Shown here in pieces: positions 1 through 5,659 of a DNA stretch of 7,402 nucleotides. The notes beneath the pieces are model-generated. The model ran no database searches. It worked only from the letters and a program-made list of their open reading frames with translations, and had not been told where the DNA came from. The stretch is from an uncultured Eubacteriales bacterium (lineage in GTDB: Bacteria; Bacillota; Clostridia; Oscillospirales; Oscillospiraceae): positions 1-7,402 of the forward strand of contig USMP01000061.1 in NCBI GenBank assembly GCA_900555795.1, written 5' to 3'. The translations under genes and the position numbers were made by a program. The first letter of the stretch is position 1, and the number at the start of each line of letters is the position of its first letter.

Positions 1-29
1 TGGGGGGGGAGTTGTTGGATGTGAGGCAT
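1..29 (-). CDS. mutL: DNA mismatch repair protein MutL, N-terminal start only (partial)
   Basis: Only the first nine codons are in the window; they read M-P-H-I-Q-Q-L-P-P. This matches the usual MutL opening (M-x-x-I-x-x-L-x-x, just before the conserved I-A-A-G-E-V ATPase motif, which would lie outside). An excellent Shine-Dalgarno, AAGGAGG (minus strand of 34-40), sits 4 bases before the ATG. The gene follows mutS in the same direction, with one protease gene between them, which is the expected place for mutL in Firmicutes. MutL is the ATPase that couples MutS mismatch recognition to strand incision; in Firmicutes it usually has its own endonuclease domain. The call rests on nine residues plus synteny. 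Confidence 0.72.
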
Positions 30-44
30 GGGGCCTCCTTTCTG

Positions 45-59
45 TGCCGCGCCGCGGCA
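45..59. other. Perfect 7-1-7 inverted repeat just upstream of the mutL ribosome binding site
   Basis: TGCCGCG-C-CGCGGCA is a perfect GC-rich inverted repeat in the 65-base gap between the CPBP gene and mutL. As RNA it would form a stem of about six pairs with a 3-base loop, ending 4 bases before the mutL Shine-Dalgarno. On the minus strand no T-run follows it, so it is not a classical terminator for the operon. A role in mRNA processing or in setting mutL translation is possible but is inference. Confidence 0.4.
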
Positions 60-94
60 AAAAGCGTTTTCTGGGTTTCCTTTTCCCCGCCGCC

Positions 95-802
95 TTACAG
101 CATCCGCCATACGGACAGCGCGTTCACCACCCCGTGGAGCAGCACGCTGCCCCACAGGGTCCCGCTGCGCTCATAGGTCCAGGCCAGCACCAGGCCCGGC
201 ACCAGATACTGGAGCATCAGCAGGAAATAGCTGAGGCTCCGCTCCACCACGGCGAACTGCCATACGTGGAGAAAGGCAAAGAGCAGGCAGCTGACGGCGT
301 AGGCCGCCCAGCGGCTGTGCTGGCGGAGGTTCCCAAAGAGGTACCCCCGAAACAGCACCTCCTCCACGAAGGGCGCCAGAAACACCACAATGAGCACGGT
401 GCTCCGGGGGGCGTCCCCCAGCTGGGCGGAGATGGTCACGTCATTGAGGTTGGTCCGCCCGTCCAGCAGCAGCCCCAGCAGCCGGTAGGTCAGCTCATTG
501 AGGCCGTAGAAGGCCACCAGCCCCAGCCCCAGGTTCCCCAGGGTGGTCCACAGGGAGGTAAAAAAGTAGCTGGTGGTGCGGCCCAGGTAGTTCCAGAAGA
601 TCACCACCGTCAGGGCGAAGAGCAGATAGTAGTAGATCATGCTGCGGATGTGCTCCGAAAGTCCGTAGCCCAAAAGCCGCTCCAGACCCCGGAACAGGGG
701 GTCCGTGGCGAAGGGGAGCACCAGCAGGTACAGGGCGAAAAACACGCCCCCCAGCACCTGCTCCAGAGTGGTCATGTAGCCGGAACGGCCCTTTTTTGCC
801 AT
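95..802 (-). CDS. CPBP-family intramembrane glutamic endopeptidase (Rce1/Abi-like)
   Basis: This 235-aa integral membrane protein has about six or seven hydrophobic segments (roughly residues 14-34, 55-72, 86-112, 135-150, 164-182, 192-210 and 214-230). The family signature is complete: E147-E148-x-x-x-R152, then F175-x-x-x-H179, then H223-x-x-x-N227. In characterised members (eukaryotic Rce1 and its archaeal homologue) these residues form the catalytic glutamate/histidine site in the membrane. Bacterial members are linked to bacteriocin immunity, peptide maturation or regulated proteolysis; the substrate cannot be inferred here. The gene starts 23 bases after the mutS stop and precedes mutL, so it is probably cotranscribed with the repair genes. 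AAAGGAG lies 12 bases before the chosen ATG, which is rather far. A second in-frame ATG at residue 10 is an alternative start. Confidence 0.88.
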   Translation of the reverse strand: MAKKGRSGYMTTLEQVLGGVFFALYLLVLPFATDPLFRGLERLLGYGLSEHIRSMIYYYLLFALTVVIFWNYLGRTTSYFFTSLWTTLGNLGLGLVAFYGLNELTYRLLGLLLDGRTNLNDVTISAQLGDAPRSTVLIVVFLAPFVEEVLFRGYLFGNLRQHSRWAAYAVSCLLFAFLHVWQFAVVERSLSYFLLMLQYLVPGLVLAWTYERSGTLWGSVLLHGVVNALSVWRML

Positions 803-825
803 GGTGCCATCACGCTCCTTTCACG

Positions 826-3387
826 CTACTGCAGCTTCTGTTTCAGTTCATAGAGCAGGCCCATGGCCTCGATGGGGGTGAGGGTGTCCGGCTGGGTGCG
901 GCGGAGCCGGTCGATGACCTCCGCCTCCCCCAGGGCCTCCATGGACACCTGGTCGGACGGAGGGGCGGCCAGCAGCCGGGGGGCGCGGCCCGCGGCGCTC
1001 TCCAGCTTCTTGAGAATGGCCCGCGCCTTTTTTACCACCGTGTCCGGCAGCCCCGCCAGCTTGGCCACCTCGATGCCGTAGCTGCGGTCCGCGCCGCCGG
1101 GGATGATCTTGCGCAGGAAGATCAACTCATCCCCCCGGCTTCGGATGGCGATGCTGTAGTTCTTCACCCCCGTCAGGGTGTCCTCCAGTTCCGTCAGTTC
1201 ATGGTAGTGGGTGGCGAAGAGGGTCTTGCAGCCCAGCTTCTTCCGGTCGGCGCAGTACTCCAGCACCGCCCGGGCGATGCTCATGCCGTCAAAGGTGCTG
1301 GTGCCCCGGCCGATCTCGTCCAGGATCAGCAGGCTGCTGGAGGTGGCGTGCTTTAAAATGTCCGCTACCTCCGTCATCTCCACCATAAAGGTGGACTGGC
1401 CCGCCGCCAGATCGTCGCTGGCGCCGATACGGGTAAAGATCCGGTCCACCACCCCCAGCCGGGCGGAGCGGGCGGGGACAAAGGAGCCCACCTGGGCCAT
1501 GAGGGAGATGAGGGCCACCTGGCGCATATAGGTGGATTTGCCGGCCATGTTGGGGCCGGTAATAATGGCCACCCGGTTGGCCTCCTGGCCCATGTAGGTG
1601 TCGTTGGGGACGAAGAGGCTGTCCTTCAGCACCCGCTCCACCACCGGGTGGCGGCCATCGTGGATTTCGATAACGCCGCTGTCGTCCACGGTGGGACGGC
1701 AGTAGTTGTACTGCACCGCCGCCGCGGCCAGGGAGCCCAGGGCGTCCAGTTCGGCGATGGCGGCGGCGGTGGCCTGGATGCGGCCCATCTGGGCCCCCAC
1801 CGTCTCCCGCAGCCGGGTGAAGAGGTCGTACTCCAGGGCCACCACCCGGTCCGAGGCGGTCAGGATGGTGTGCTCCAGATCCTTCAACTCCTGGGTGATG
1901 TAGCGCTCACAGCCCGCCAAGGTCTGCTTGCGGATGTAGTCGCCGGGGACCTGGTCGTAGTAGGACTTGCTCACCTCAATATAGTAGCCGAAGACCTTGT
2001 TGTAGCCCACCTTCAGGCTCTTGATGCCGGTTTTTTCCCGCTCCCGGGCCTCCACCTGGGCGATGACCCCCTTGCCCCCGGAGAGGATGTCGTGGAGCCG
2101 GTCCACCTCGCTGTCGTAGCCCGGGCGGATGAAGCCCCCCTCCCGCACGGAGAAGGGCGGCTCGTCCACAATGGCCCGGCACAGGAGGCCGCACACGTCC
2201 CCCAGTTCGTCCAGCTGCTCCCCCAGTTCCCCCAGCCGTCCGGCGGAGAAGGGGGCCAGCCGGGCCTTCAACTCCGGCAGGCGCTGGAGGGAGGCCCGCA
2301 GGGAGGCCATGTCCCGGCCGCCGGCGCTGCCGTAGACAATGAGGCGCTCCATGTCGTTGATGCCGGTAAGGGCCAGAATCAGTTCCTCCCGGTTCACCGT
2401 GTCCCGCACCAGCGCCTCCACCGCGGACAGGCGCCGGTTGATGGCCGTGACGCTCAGCAGAGGCCGCTCCAGCCAGGAGCGGAGGCACCGGGCCCCCATG
2501 GCGGTTTTGGTCTTGTCCAGCACCCAGAGGAGGCTGCCACGCTTCTCCTTCCCCCGAAGGGTGGCGGTCAGCTCCAGATTCCGCCGGGCGGCCAGGTCCA
2601 GTTCCATGAACCGGCCCTCCTCGTAGTACTCCAGGTCCCGGATGTGGCTGAGGTCCGTTTTCTGCGTCTCGTAGAGGTAGCTGAGAAGTCCCCCCAGGGG
2701 CACGCCGGCGGCGGCCTCCCGGCCGTACTGCTTTTCCACCAGCCGGGCGGCCCCGTCCAGCTGGAAGCGGCGCTCGCCGCAGTTGTTGGCCCGGCAGCCG
2801 AACTTGTCCCTCAGCAGGCTCAGCAGTTCCTTGTGGCTGTAGGCCTGGTCGTTCAAAACGGCCTCGGAGGGGGAGAAGCGGCCCAGTTCGTTGGCAATGT
2901 GGTTCATGCGCTCCCCGCCGGAGAAGGCGGTGGCGTGGGTTTTGCCGGTGGTGACGTCACAGAAGCAGAGACCGGCGGTCTCCTCGTCCAGGTAGATGCC
3001 GCAGATGTAGTTGGCGCCGGAGCCCGGCAGCATGGAGGCGTCCACGGTGCCGGGGGTCACAACCCGGATGATGTCCCGCTTGACCAGGCCCTTGGCCAGG
3101 GCCGGGTCCTCGGTCTGCTCGCAGATGGCCACCTTGTAGCCCTTGGCGATGAGCCGTGCAATGTAGCCGTCACAGGAGTGGTAGGGCACGCCGCACATGG
3201 GCACCCGCTCCTCCTCGGGCTTGCCCCGGTCCCGGCTGGTCAGGGTCAGATCCAACTCCTGGCTGGCCACCCTGGCGTCCTCGTTGAACATCTCATAGAA
3301 GTCCCCCAGGCGGAAAAACAGGATGGCGTCCTTGTTCTGCTCCTTAATTTCCAGATATTGGCGCATCATGGGGGTCATTTCTGCCAT
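826..3387 (-). CDS. mutS: DNA mismatch repair protein MutS
   Basis: A full-length 853-aa MutS, typical for the family. It scans DNA as a clamp, binds mispaired or looped bases and recruits MutL in an ATP-dependent way. The N-terminal domain has G-D-F30-Y-E32-M-F, the Phe-x-Glu motif that wedges into the mismatch. The ATPase domain has Walker A GPNMAGKST at residues 611-619 and Walker B LLILDE with D690-E691, followed by the G-R-G-T-S-T-F-D-G signature and an A-T-H-Y-H-E-L switch. The short C-terminal tail ends in a helical stretch. The start is supported by homology from residue 5 on (T-P-M-M-R-Q-Y); the purine-rich leader before the ATG is only a modest ribosome binding site. It lies 83 bases after the miaB stop and 23 before the CPBP gene. 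No broken motif is seen. Confidence 0.98.
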   Translation of the reverse strand: MAEMTPMMRQYLEIKEQNKDAILFFRLGDFYEMFNEDARVASQELDLTLTSRDRGKPEEERVPMCGVPYHSCDGYIARLIAKGYKVAICEQTEDPALAKGLVKRDIIRVVTPGTVDASMLPGSGANYICGIYLDEETAGLCFCDVTTGKTHATAFSGGERMNHIANELGRFSPSEAVLNDQAYSHKELLSLLRDKFGCRANNCGERRFQLDGAARLVEKQYGREAAAGVPLGGLLSYLYETQKTDLSHIRDLEYYEEGRFMELDLAARRNLELTATLRGKEKRGSLLWVLDKTKTAMGARCLRSWLERPLLSVTAINRRLSAVEALVRDTVNREELILALTGINDMERLIVYGSAGGRDMASLRASLQRLPELKARLAPFSAGRLGELGEQLDELGDVCGLLCRAIVDEPPFSVREGGFIRPGYDSEVDRLHDILSGGKGVIAQVEAREREKTGIKSLKVGYNKVFGYYIEVSKSYYDQVPGDYIRKQTLAGCERYITQELKDLEHTILTASDRVVALEYDLFTRLRETVGAQMGRIQATAAAIAELDALGSLAAAAVQYNYCRPTVDDSGVIEIHDGRHPVVERVLKDSLFVPNDTYMGQEANRVAIITGPNMAGKSTYMRQVALISLMAQVGSFVPARSARLGVVDRIFTRIGASDDLAAGQSTFMVEMTEVADILKHATSSSLLILDEIGRGTSTFDGMSIARAVLEYCADRKKLGCKTLFATHYHELTELEDTLTGVKNYSIAIRSRGDELIFLRKIIPGGADRSYGIEVAKLAGLPDTVVKKARAILKKLESAAGRAPRLLAAPPSDQVSMEALGEAEVIDRLRRTQPDTLTPIEAMGLLYELKQKLQ

Positions 3388-3428
3388 GGCTTTTTCTCTC
3401 TTTCTTTTCTTTTAAAGGGACGGGGGTG

Positions 3429-3448
3429 TTCCGCGCTCCGGCGCGGAA
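3429..3448. other. Perfect 8-bp stem hairpin in the miaB-mutS spacer
   Basis: TTCCGCGC-TCCG-GCGCGGAA is a perfect 8-bp stem with a 4-base loop. It lies in the 83-base gap between the miaB stop and the mutS start, directly after a second hairpin. In the direction of transcription (minus) it is followed by C-rich sequence and then CTTTAAAAG, not a U-run, so full termination is unlikely. It may act as a 3'-end stabiliser or RNA-processing element separating miaB and mutS expression (inference). Confidence 0.55.
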
Positions 3449-3452
3449 TTCT

Positions 3453-3470
3453 CCCGGCTTACCTGCCGGG
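3453..3470. other. Perfect 6-bp stem hairpin abutting the miaB stop codon
   Basis: CCCGGC-TTACCT-GCCGGG is a perfect 6-bp GC-rich stem with a 6-base loop. It begins immediately after the miaB stop codon on the minus strand. Together with the hairpin at 3429-3448 it makes a tandem pair in the spacer. No T-run follows, so its role is unknown. Confidence 0.5.
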
Positions 3471-4298
3471 TCACTCCTGGGCCGGCGCCTGGCCAAACAG
3501 CGCCCAAGTGTTGCTGTCGGTGATCCGGGCATCCACATACTGCCCGATGAGGCCGGGGTCCCCCGAAAGGTGGACCAGCCGTCCCCCGTTTGTGCGGCTG
3601 GAGAGGGGCCATCTGGCGTCCCCGCTCTCCCCGTCCACCAGTACCCGAACGGTTTTGCCCACGTAGGCCCGGTGCAGCTGGGCGGAGATCTCATTCTGCG
3701 CCTCCAGCAGCTTGTCGAACCAGACCTGCTTCTCCGCCCTTGTGGCGGGGTCTGGCATGGCCGCCGCCGGGGTGCCGGGCCGGGGGGAGTAAATAAACGT
3801 AAAGAGGGCGTCGTAGCCCACCTCCCGGACCAGGGAAACGGTCTCCATGGCCTCCTCCTCCGTCTCCCCGGGGAAGCCGATGATGATGTCGCTGGTCAGC
3901 ACCAGATCCGGCATAAAGGACCGGGCGCAGGCCACCTTGGCCAGATACTGCTCCCGGGTGTAGCCCCGGTTCATGGCCCGCAGCACCCGGCTGCTGCCGG
4001 ACTGGACCGGCAGGTGCAGCTGCCTGGCCACGTGGGAGCACCGGGCCATGGTGGCGAACAGCTTCTCTCCCGCGTCCTTGGGGTGGCTGGTCATAAAGCG
4101 GATCAGGTACGTGCCGGGAATCTGGTCAATGGCGGAGAGCAGATCTCCAAAGTCCATGGGCTGTGCCAGATCCTTGCCATAGGAGTTCACGTTCTGGCCC
4201 AGAAGGGTGATGTCCCTGTACCCCTCCCCCACCAACTCCCGGATCTCAGAGAGGATGTCCTCCGGCTGGCGGCGCAGCACCGAGATATATTCACTCAT
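3471..4298 (-). pseudogene. miaB: 5'-truncated miaB: tRNA-2-methylthio-N6-isopentenyladenosine methylthiotransferase, C-terminal two thirds
   Basis: From about residue 10 on (R-Q-P-E-D-I-L-S-E-I) this matches MiaB. L-L-G-Q-N-V-N-S-Y-G, the H-L-P-V-Q-S-G-S block, D-I-I-I-G-F-P-G-E-T and a C-terminal TRAM-type region (R-T-N-G-G-R-L-V-H, ending T-W-A-L-F-G) are all present. MiaB adds the methylthio group to i6A37 of tRNAs reading U-starting codons. Family members are usually about 440-475 aa; only 275 aa remain here. The N-terminal methylthiotransferase domain with its three cysteines is missing, and so is the radical-SAM C-x3-C-x2-C motif that normally lies just before P-E-D-I-L. Homology stops near 4271-4285, and upstream sequence is element DNA. 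Translation could start at ATG 4298, overlapping the stop of the tiny upstream ORF (ATGA), but without Fe-S ligands the product should be inactive. An in-frame GTG at 4412 merely reads the tiny ORF out of frame. Confidence 0.88.
4271..4298. other. Junction between chromosomal miaB and accessory-element DNA
   Basis: On the minus strand, recognisable MiaB coding sequence begins at about R-R-Q-P-E-D-I-L. The eight or so preceding codons (M-S-E-Y-I-S-V-L) do not match the expected radical-SAM cysteine region. GC content also falls upstream of about 4420. This is therefore the likely edge of an inserted element or a rearrangement breakpoint. The exact base cannot be fixed without an intact miaB from a relative. 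No direct repeat partner was found elsewhere in the window. Confidence 0.55.
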
Positions 4299-4399
4299 CT
4301 GCCGCCGCCCCCTTTCCGGCGGTCGCTCCAAATGCCCGCCGCCGCGAACAGCACGCCCAGGGCAAAGCCCAGTGCCATACAGGCAAAATATGTATACAT
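4295..4399 (-). CDS. Tiny single-span membrane protein, function unknown
   Basis: A 34-aa ORF: a short start, one hydrophobic helix (about residues 4-23, rich in A, L, G and F), then a positively charged tail (S-D-R-R-K-G-G-G-G-R). This is the layout of an N-out/C-in membrane peptide. Peptides of this size and layout (for example the DUF3789 type) are common in Firmicutes integrative elements; membership is not proven. GTGAGG lies 7 bases before the ATG, and the gene starts 9 bases after the stop of the 40-aa ORF, in the same direction. Its TGA stop overlaps the ATG of the truncated miaB (ATGA), so the miaB remnant could be translated by coupling. Confidence 0.6.
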   Translation of the reverse strand: MYTYFACMALGFALGVLFAAAGIWSDRRKGGGGR

Positions 4400-4408
4400 T
4401 TTTCATCC

Positions 4409-4531
4409 TCACTTTCCCGGCCTGCGCTCAACGCTCACCAGCTTAAATTCCTTATCAGAATATTCCTCCTTCATTCGCAGCACGCGAAATAAACTCTCGT
4501 GCATGTTTATCACATTCTGGGGTGTCATCAT
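4409..4531 (-). CDS. Small 40-aa hypothetical protein
   Basis: This ORF begins M-M-T-P-Q and ends R-R-P-G-K. The middle is charged and probably helical (R-V-L-R-M-K-E-E-Y-S-D-K-E-F-K). I do not recognise the family. A GAGG-type Shine-Dalgarno lies 8-12 bases before the double ATG. The preceding 11 bases AGAAAGCGAGG (minus strand of 4540-4550) are identical to those before the P-loop-like ORF (5290-5300). That supports this start over longer in-frame options reaching 4651. It is followed 9 bases later by the tiny membrane ORF, suggesting a short accessory operon pointing at miaB. Confidence 0.55.
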   Translation of the reverse strand: MMTPQNVINMHESLFRVLRMKEEYSDKEFKLVSVERRPGK

Positions 4532-4605
4532 ATCGCTCGCCTCGCTTTCTGCCCGCCCTCGCTGGCTTGAGTTCTGATTTGCCACTCCCCCACCACCGAA
4601 AAATG

Positions 4606-4614
4606 TGTTACAAT
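4606..4614 (+). promoter_or_regulatory. Extended -10 promoter for the 72-aa ORF
   Basis: TGTTACAAT is an extended -10 element (TGN plus TACAAT). It is placed 24 bases before the ATG at 4638, so transcription would start near 4621, at the edge of the purine-rich ribosome binding site. No good -35 is visible at 16-18 bases. This placement argues against the GTG at 4605 as start, because that codon lies inside the promoter. Confidence 0.45.
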
Positions 4615-4637
4615 ATGCAAGGAAAGGGAGTGGAAAA

Positions 4638-4856
4638 ATGGATAAAAACAAAATCCGTCATGACTTGGGTGTAGCGTATGCGCAAGCGCGTATGATAGAC
4701 GCTCTCGCAAAAAATTCTTTTCCCGAACAAAATAAACAGGAATATGAAACAGGAATTGACGCTGCACACAAGATGCTTGAATGGTACAGCCAGTGTATAG
4801 ATGAACTGATTCAAATTAAAGACCGGGAAATTACCGACCCCGACACTTTTATTTGA
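4638..4856 (+). CDS. 72-aa hypothetical protein of the accessory segment
   Basis: A small soluble, mostly helical protein beginning M-D-K-N-K-I-R-H-D-L-G-V-A-Y-A-Q-A-R and ending D-P-D-T-F-I. It resembles the small unnamed proteins common on Firmicutes phages and integrative elements; I do not recognise a family. The start at 4638 is chosen because GGAAAGGGAG (4621-4630) gives a good ribosome binding site at proper distance and an extended -10 lies just upstream. It is the only plus-strand gene between miaB and the switch region. Its last 8 bases overlap the end of the convergent 51-aa gene. Confidence 0.65.
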   Translation: MDKNKIRHDLGVAYAQARMIDALAKNSFPEQNKQEYETGIDAAHKMLEWYSQCIDELIQIKDREITDPDTFI

Positions 4857-5004
4857 TAACCATATCATCTGCTGCGCGCTCAAGGCGGGCGTGCAAAGCG
4901 TTGATAATGCAGCGCCCTTCTTCATACGTTACACATTCGCCCTTGAGCTGTTCAAATAGTTTAAGGGCGATTCTCTTAATTTTTTCTGTGTTTCGCTTTT
5001 CCAT
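4849..5004 (-). CDS. 51-aa hypothetical protein
   Basis: A short charged helical protein starting M-E-K-R-N-T-E-K-I-K-R-I-A-L-K-L-F and ending D-D-M-V-I-K. The family is not recognised. The ATG at 5004 is preceded by GGGAAGGAG with 7-base spacing, a strong ribosome binding site. The open frame continues upstream to 5280 but crosses this binding site and a hairpin, so the long version is a read-through artefact of the frameshifted upstream ORF. It is likely the last gene of the leftward operon started by the 72-aa HTH gene. The 3' end overlaps the convergent 72-aa ORF by 8 bases, so the two mRNAs are antisense at their ends. Confidence 0.65.
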   Translation of the reverse strand: MEKRNTEKIKRIALKLFEQLKGECVTYEEGRCIINALHARLERAADDMVIK

Positions 5005-5020
5005 TGCTTTACTCCTTCCC

Positions 5021-5036
5021 GCCGCCTTCGGGCGGC
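5021..5036. other. Perfect hairpin with UUCG loop upstream of the 51-aa ORF
   Basis: GCCGCC-TTCG-GGCGGC is a perfect 6-bp stem whose plus-strand loop is the very stable TTCG. On the plus strand it is followed by TTATTTCTT, so it could act as a weak rho-independent terminator for rightward transcription from the 72-aa ORF. On the minus strand it ends 2-3 bases before the ribosome binding site of the 51-aa gene, with no T-run after it. Direction of use is uncertain. Confidence 0.5.
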
Positions 5037-5086
5037 TTATTTCTTGCCGGTTTGGGCATTCAATGTCTCGGAACAATCGCCTGTAT

Positions 5087-5280
5087 TTAAGGCGAAGAAG
5101 GCCCAACGGTGATATGCAGAACCTGATATTCCTCATAGGCTGGAATGCCGGCATTGCGTGCATCGCTGTGGTTTTCCCTGTCGGCCCTGCCGGGCCATCG
5201 ATGATTACAATTTTCTTTTCCCCGCTGTTCAGCTGCCGCCGAATGGCGGGGATGCTTTTTTCCAGTTGCCGTAAGGTCAT
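5087..5280 (-). pseudogene. Small P-loop-like ORF with an apparent -1 frameshift
   Basis: The start at 5280 has a good ribosome binding site (GAGGTG, 7 bases before ATG). It gives a sensible N-terminus: a helix, E-K-K-I-V-I-I-D-G (a beta strand), then P-A-G-P-T-G-K-T-T at residues 30-38, a nucleotide-binding-loop-like motif. It has G-x5-GK-T rather than the canonical G-x4-GK-T. After about residue 40 this frame becomes unlikely coding and reads through the next gene's ribosome binding site. The -1 frame instead continues with N-A-G-I-P-A-Y-E-E-Y-Q-V-L-H-I-T-V-G and stops at 5087, well before that site. The natural product is probably about 64 aa, joined near 5155-5166. Causes could be a real one-base deletion, a sequencing error or recoding; no classical slippery heptamer is in the right frame. 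Function unknown; NTP binding is only suggested. Confidence 0.55.
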
Positions 5281-5325
5281 ATCTTTTCACCTCGCTTTCT
5301 TTAGAAGTCCAATTTATGGTACTCA

Positions 5326-5544
5326 TTATTCAGTATCATTGGGTATGTCCAGAATTTTCCTGATGCTGGCAATTACTTTTTCCGGGTTGCGCTGGCCGGT
5401 AAGTATTTTGTACATGTAGCCACTGTCGACAAAAAGCCCGGTTTCCTTCGAAACGATACTTTCCAATTCACTCTGGCTCATGCCCCGGCGAAGAAGCTCC
5501 GTCTTTACGCACAACCCAAAGCCTGTCAATTTAGCCACTTTCAC
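5326..5544 (-). CDS. Small XRE/Cro-like helix-turn-helix DNA-binding protein
   Basis: A 72-aa protein that is almost entirely one HTH domain. A helix (F-G-L-C-V-K-T-E-L-L-R-R) is followed by G-M-S-Q-S-E-L-E-S-I, the turn region, a recognition-helix region (G-Y-M-Y-K-I-L-T-G-Q-R) and a final helix ending I-R-K-I-L-D-I. This is the form of small Cro- or antirepressor-type regulators encoded first in the early operon of phages and integrative elements. The start is GTG at 5544, with GAGGTGG 6 bases before it. The stop overlaps a downstream ATG (TAATG), but that frame is not convincing at its start. It is transcribed away from the other HTH gene at 5739, across the shared operator region, probably from the promoter at 5652-5680. 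It likely binds the same GTAC operators (inference). Confidence 0.8.
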   Translation of the reverse strand: MKVAKLTGFGLCVKTELLRRGMSQSELESIVSKETGLFVDSGYMYKILTGQRNPEKVIASIRKILDIPNDTE

Positions 5545-5573
5545 GAATTACCACCTCACCTTCTATTTTAATA

Positions 5574-5602
5574 TTGACAAGTACCTAATTGCGTACTAAT
5601 AT
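5574..5602 (+). promoter_or_regulatory. Near-consensus sigma-A promoter pointing right (P-right)
   Basis: TTGACA (5574-5579), a 17-base spacer, then TAATAT (5597-5602). Expected transcription start is about 5609, giving a leader of about 130 bases to the HTH repressor gene at 5739. Operator O1 (5581-5596) fills all but one base of the spacer, so bound regulator would exclude RNA polymerase. It faces the leftward promoter at 5652-5680. Confidence 0.75.
5581..5596. promoter_or_regulatory. Operator O1 (GTAC-N8-GTAC)
   Basis: GTACCTAATTGCGTAC is a 16-bp partial palindrome with GTAC at both ends. It lies exactly within the -35/-10 spacer of the rightward promoter. It is one of five related sites between the two HTH genes. 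Confidence 0.7.
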
Positions 5603-5622
5603 GAATTTGCCGAACAATAAAA

Positions 5623-5638
5623 GCACGTAATTGTGTAC
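5623..5638. promoter_or_regulatory. Operator O2 (GCAC-N8-GTAC)
   Basis: GCACGTAATTGTGTAC is a 16-bp site related to the O1 consensus, with one GTAC end changed to GCAC. Its AATT centre is close to that of O1. It lies between the two facing promoters, just beyond both predicted start points' midpoint, and overlaps the -35 of a weaker rightward promoter candidate. Confidence 0.6.
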
Positions 5639-5659
5639 TTGTTACAGTTGCATTATAGT
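5631..5659 (+). promoter_or_regulatory. Possible second, weaker rightward promoter
   Basis: TTGTGT (5631-5636), 17 bases, TATAGT (5654-5659). It would start transcription near 5666, about 73 bases before the HTH repressor. O2 covers its -35 and O3 begins in its -10. It overlaps the -10 of the leftward promoter on the other strand, so it may simply be a by-product of that sequence. Confidence 0.35.

Noticed and set aside
44..853. 269-aa plus-strand open frame opposite the CPBP gene
   Set aside because: It is antisense to a protease with intact catalytic motifs and is rich in Q, H, P and G, as expected of a shadow frame.
1648..3666. 672-aa plus-strand open frame opposite mutS
   Set aside because: It is antisense to a full-length, unmistakable MutS. 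Its composition (runs of G, P, H, Q, V) is the usual shadow of a GC-rich gene, with no recognisable domain.
3426..4577. 383-aa plus-strand open frame opposite miaB
   Set aside because: It is a shadow of the miaB reading frame and spacer hairpins; it has low-complexity proline- and glycine-rich sequence and no ribosome binding site seen.
4608..4925. 105-aa minus-strand open frame opposite the 72-aa ORF
   Set aside because: It overlaps two better-supported small genes, has no good ribosome binding site, and its hydrophobic, cysteine-rich look arises from the complement of a charged helical protein.
4849..5280. 143-aa fused reading of the P-loop-like ORF and the 51-aa ORF
   Set aside because: The middle portion crosses a perfect hairpin and a strong ribosome binding site and does not look like protein. 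Two separate genes with a frameshift in the first explain it better.
5404..5420. Extra GTAC-containing site inside the 72-aa HTH gene
   Set aside because: It has a single GTAC half-site and no partner at the right 16-bp spacing, so it is not counted as an operator.
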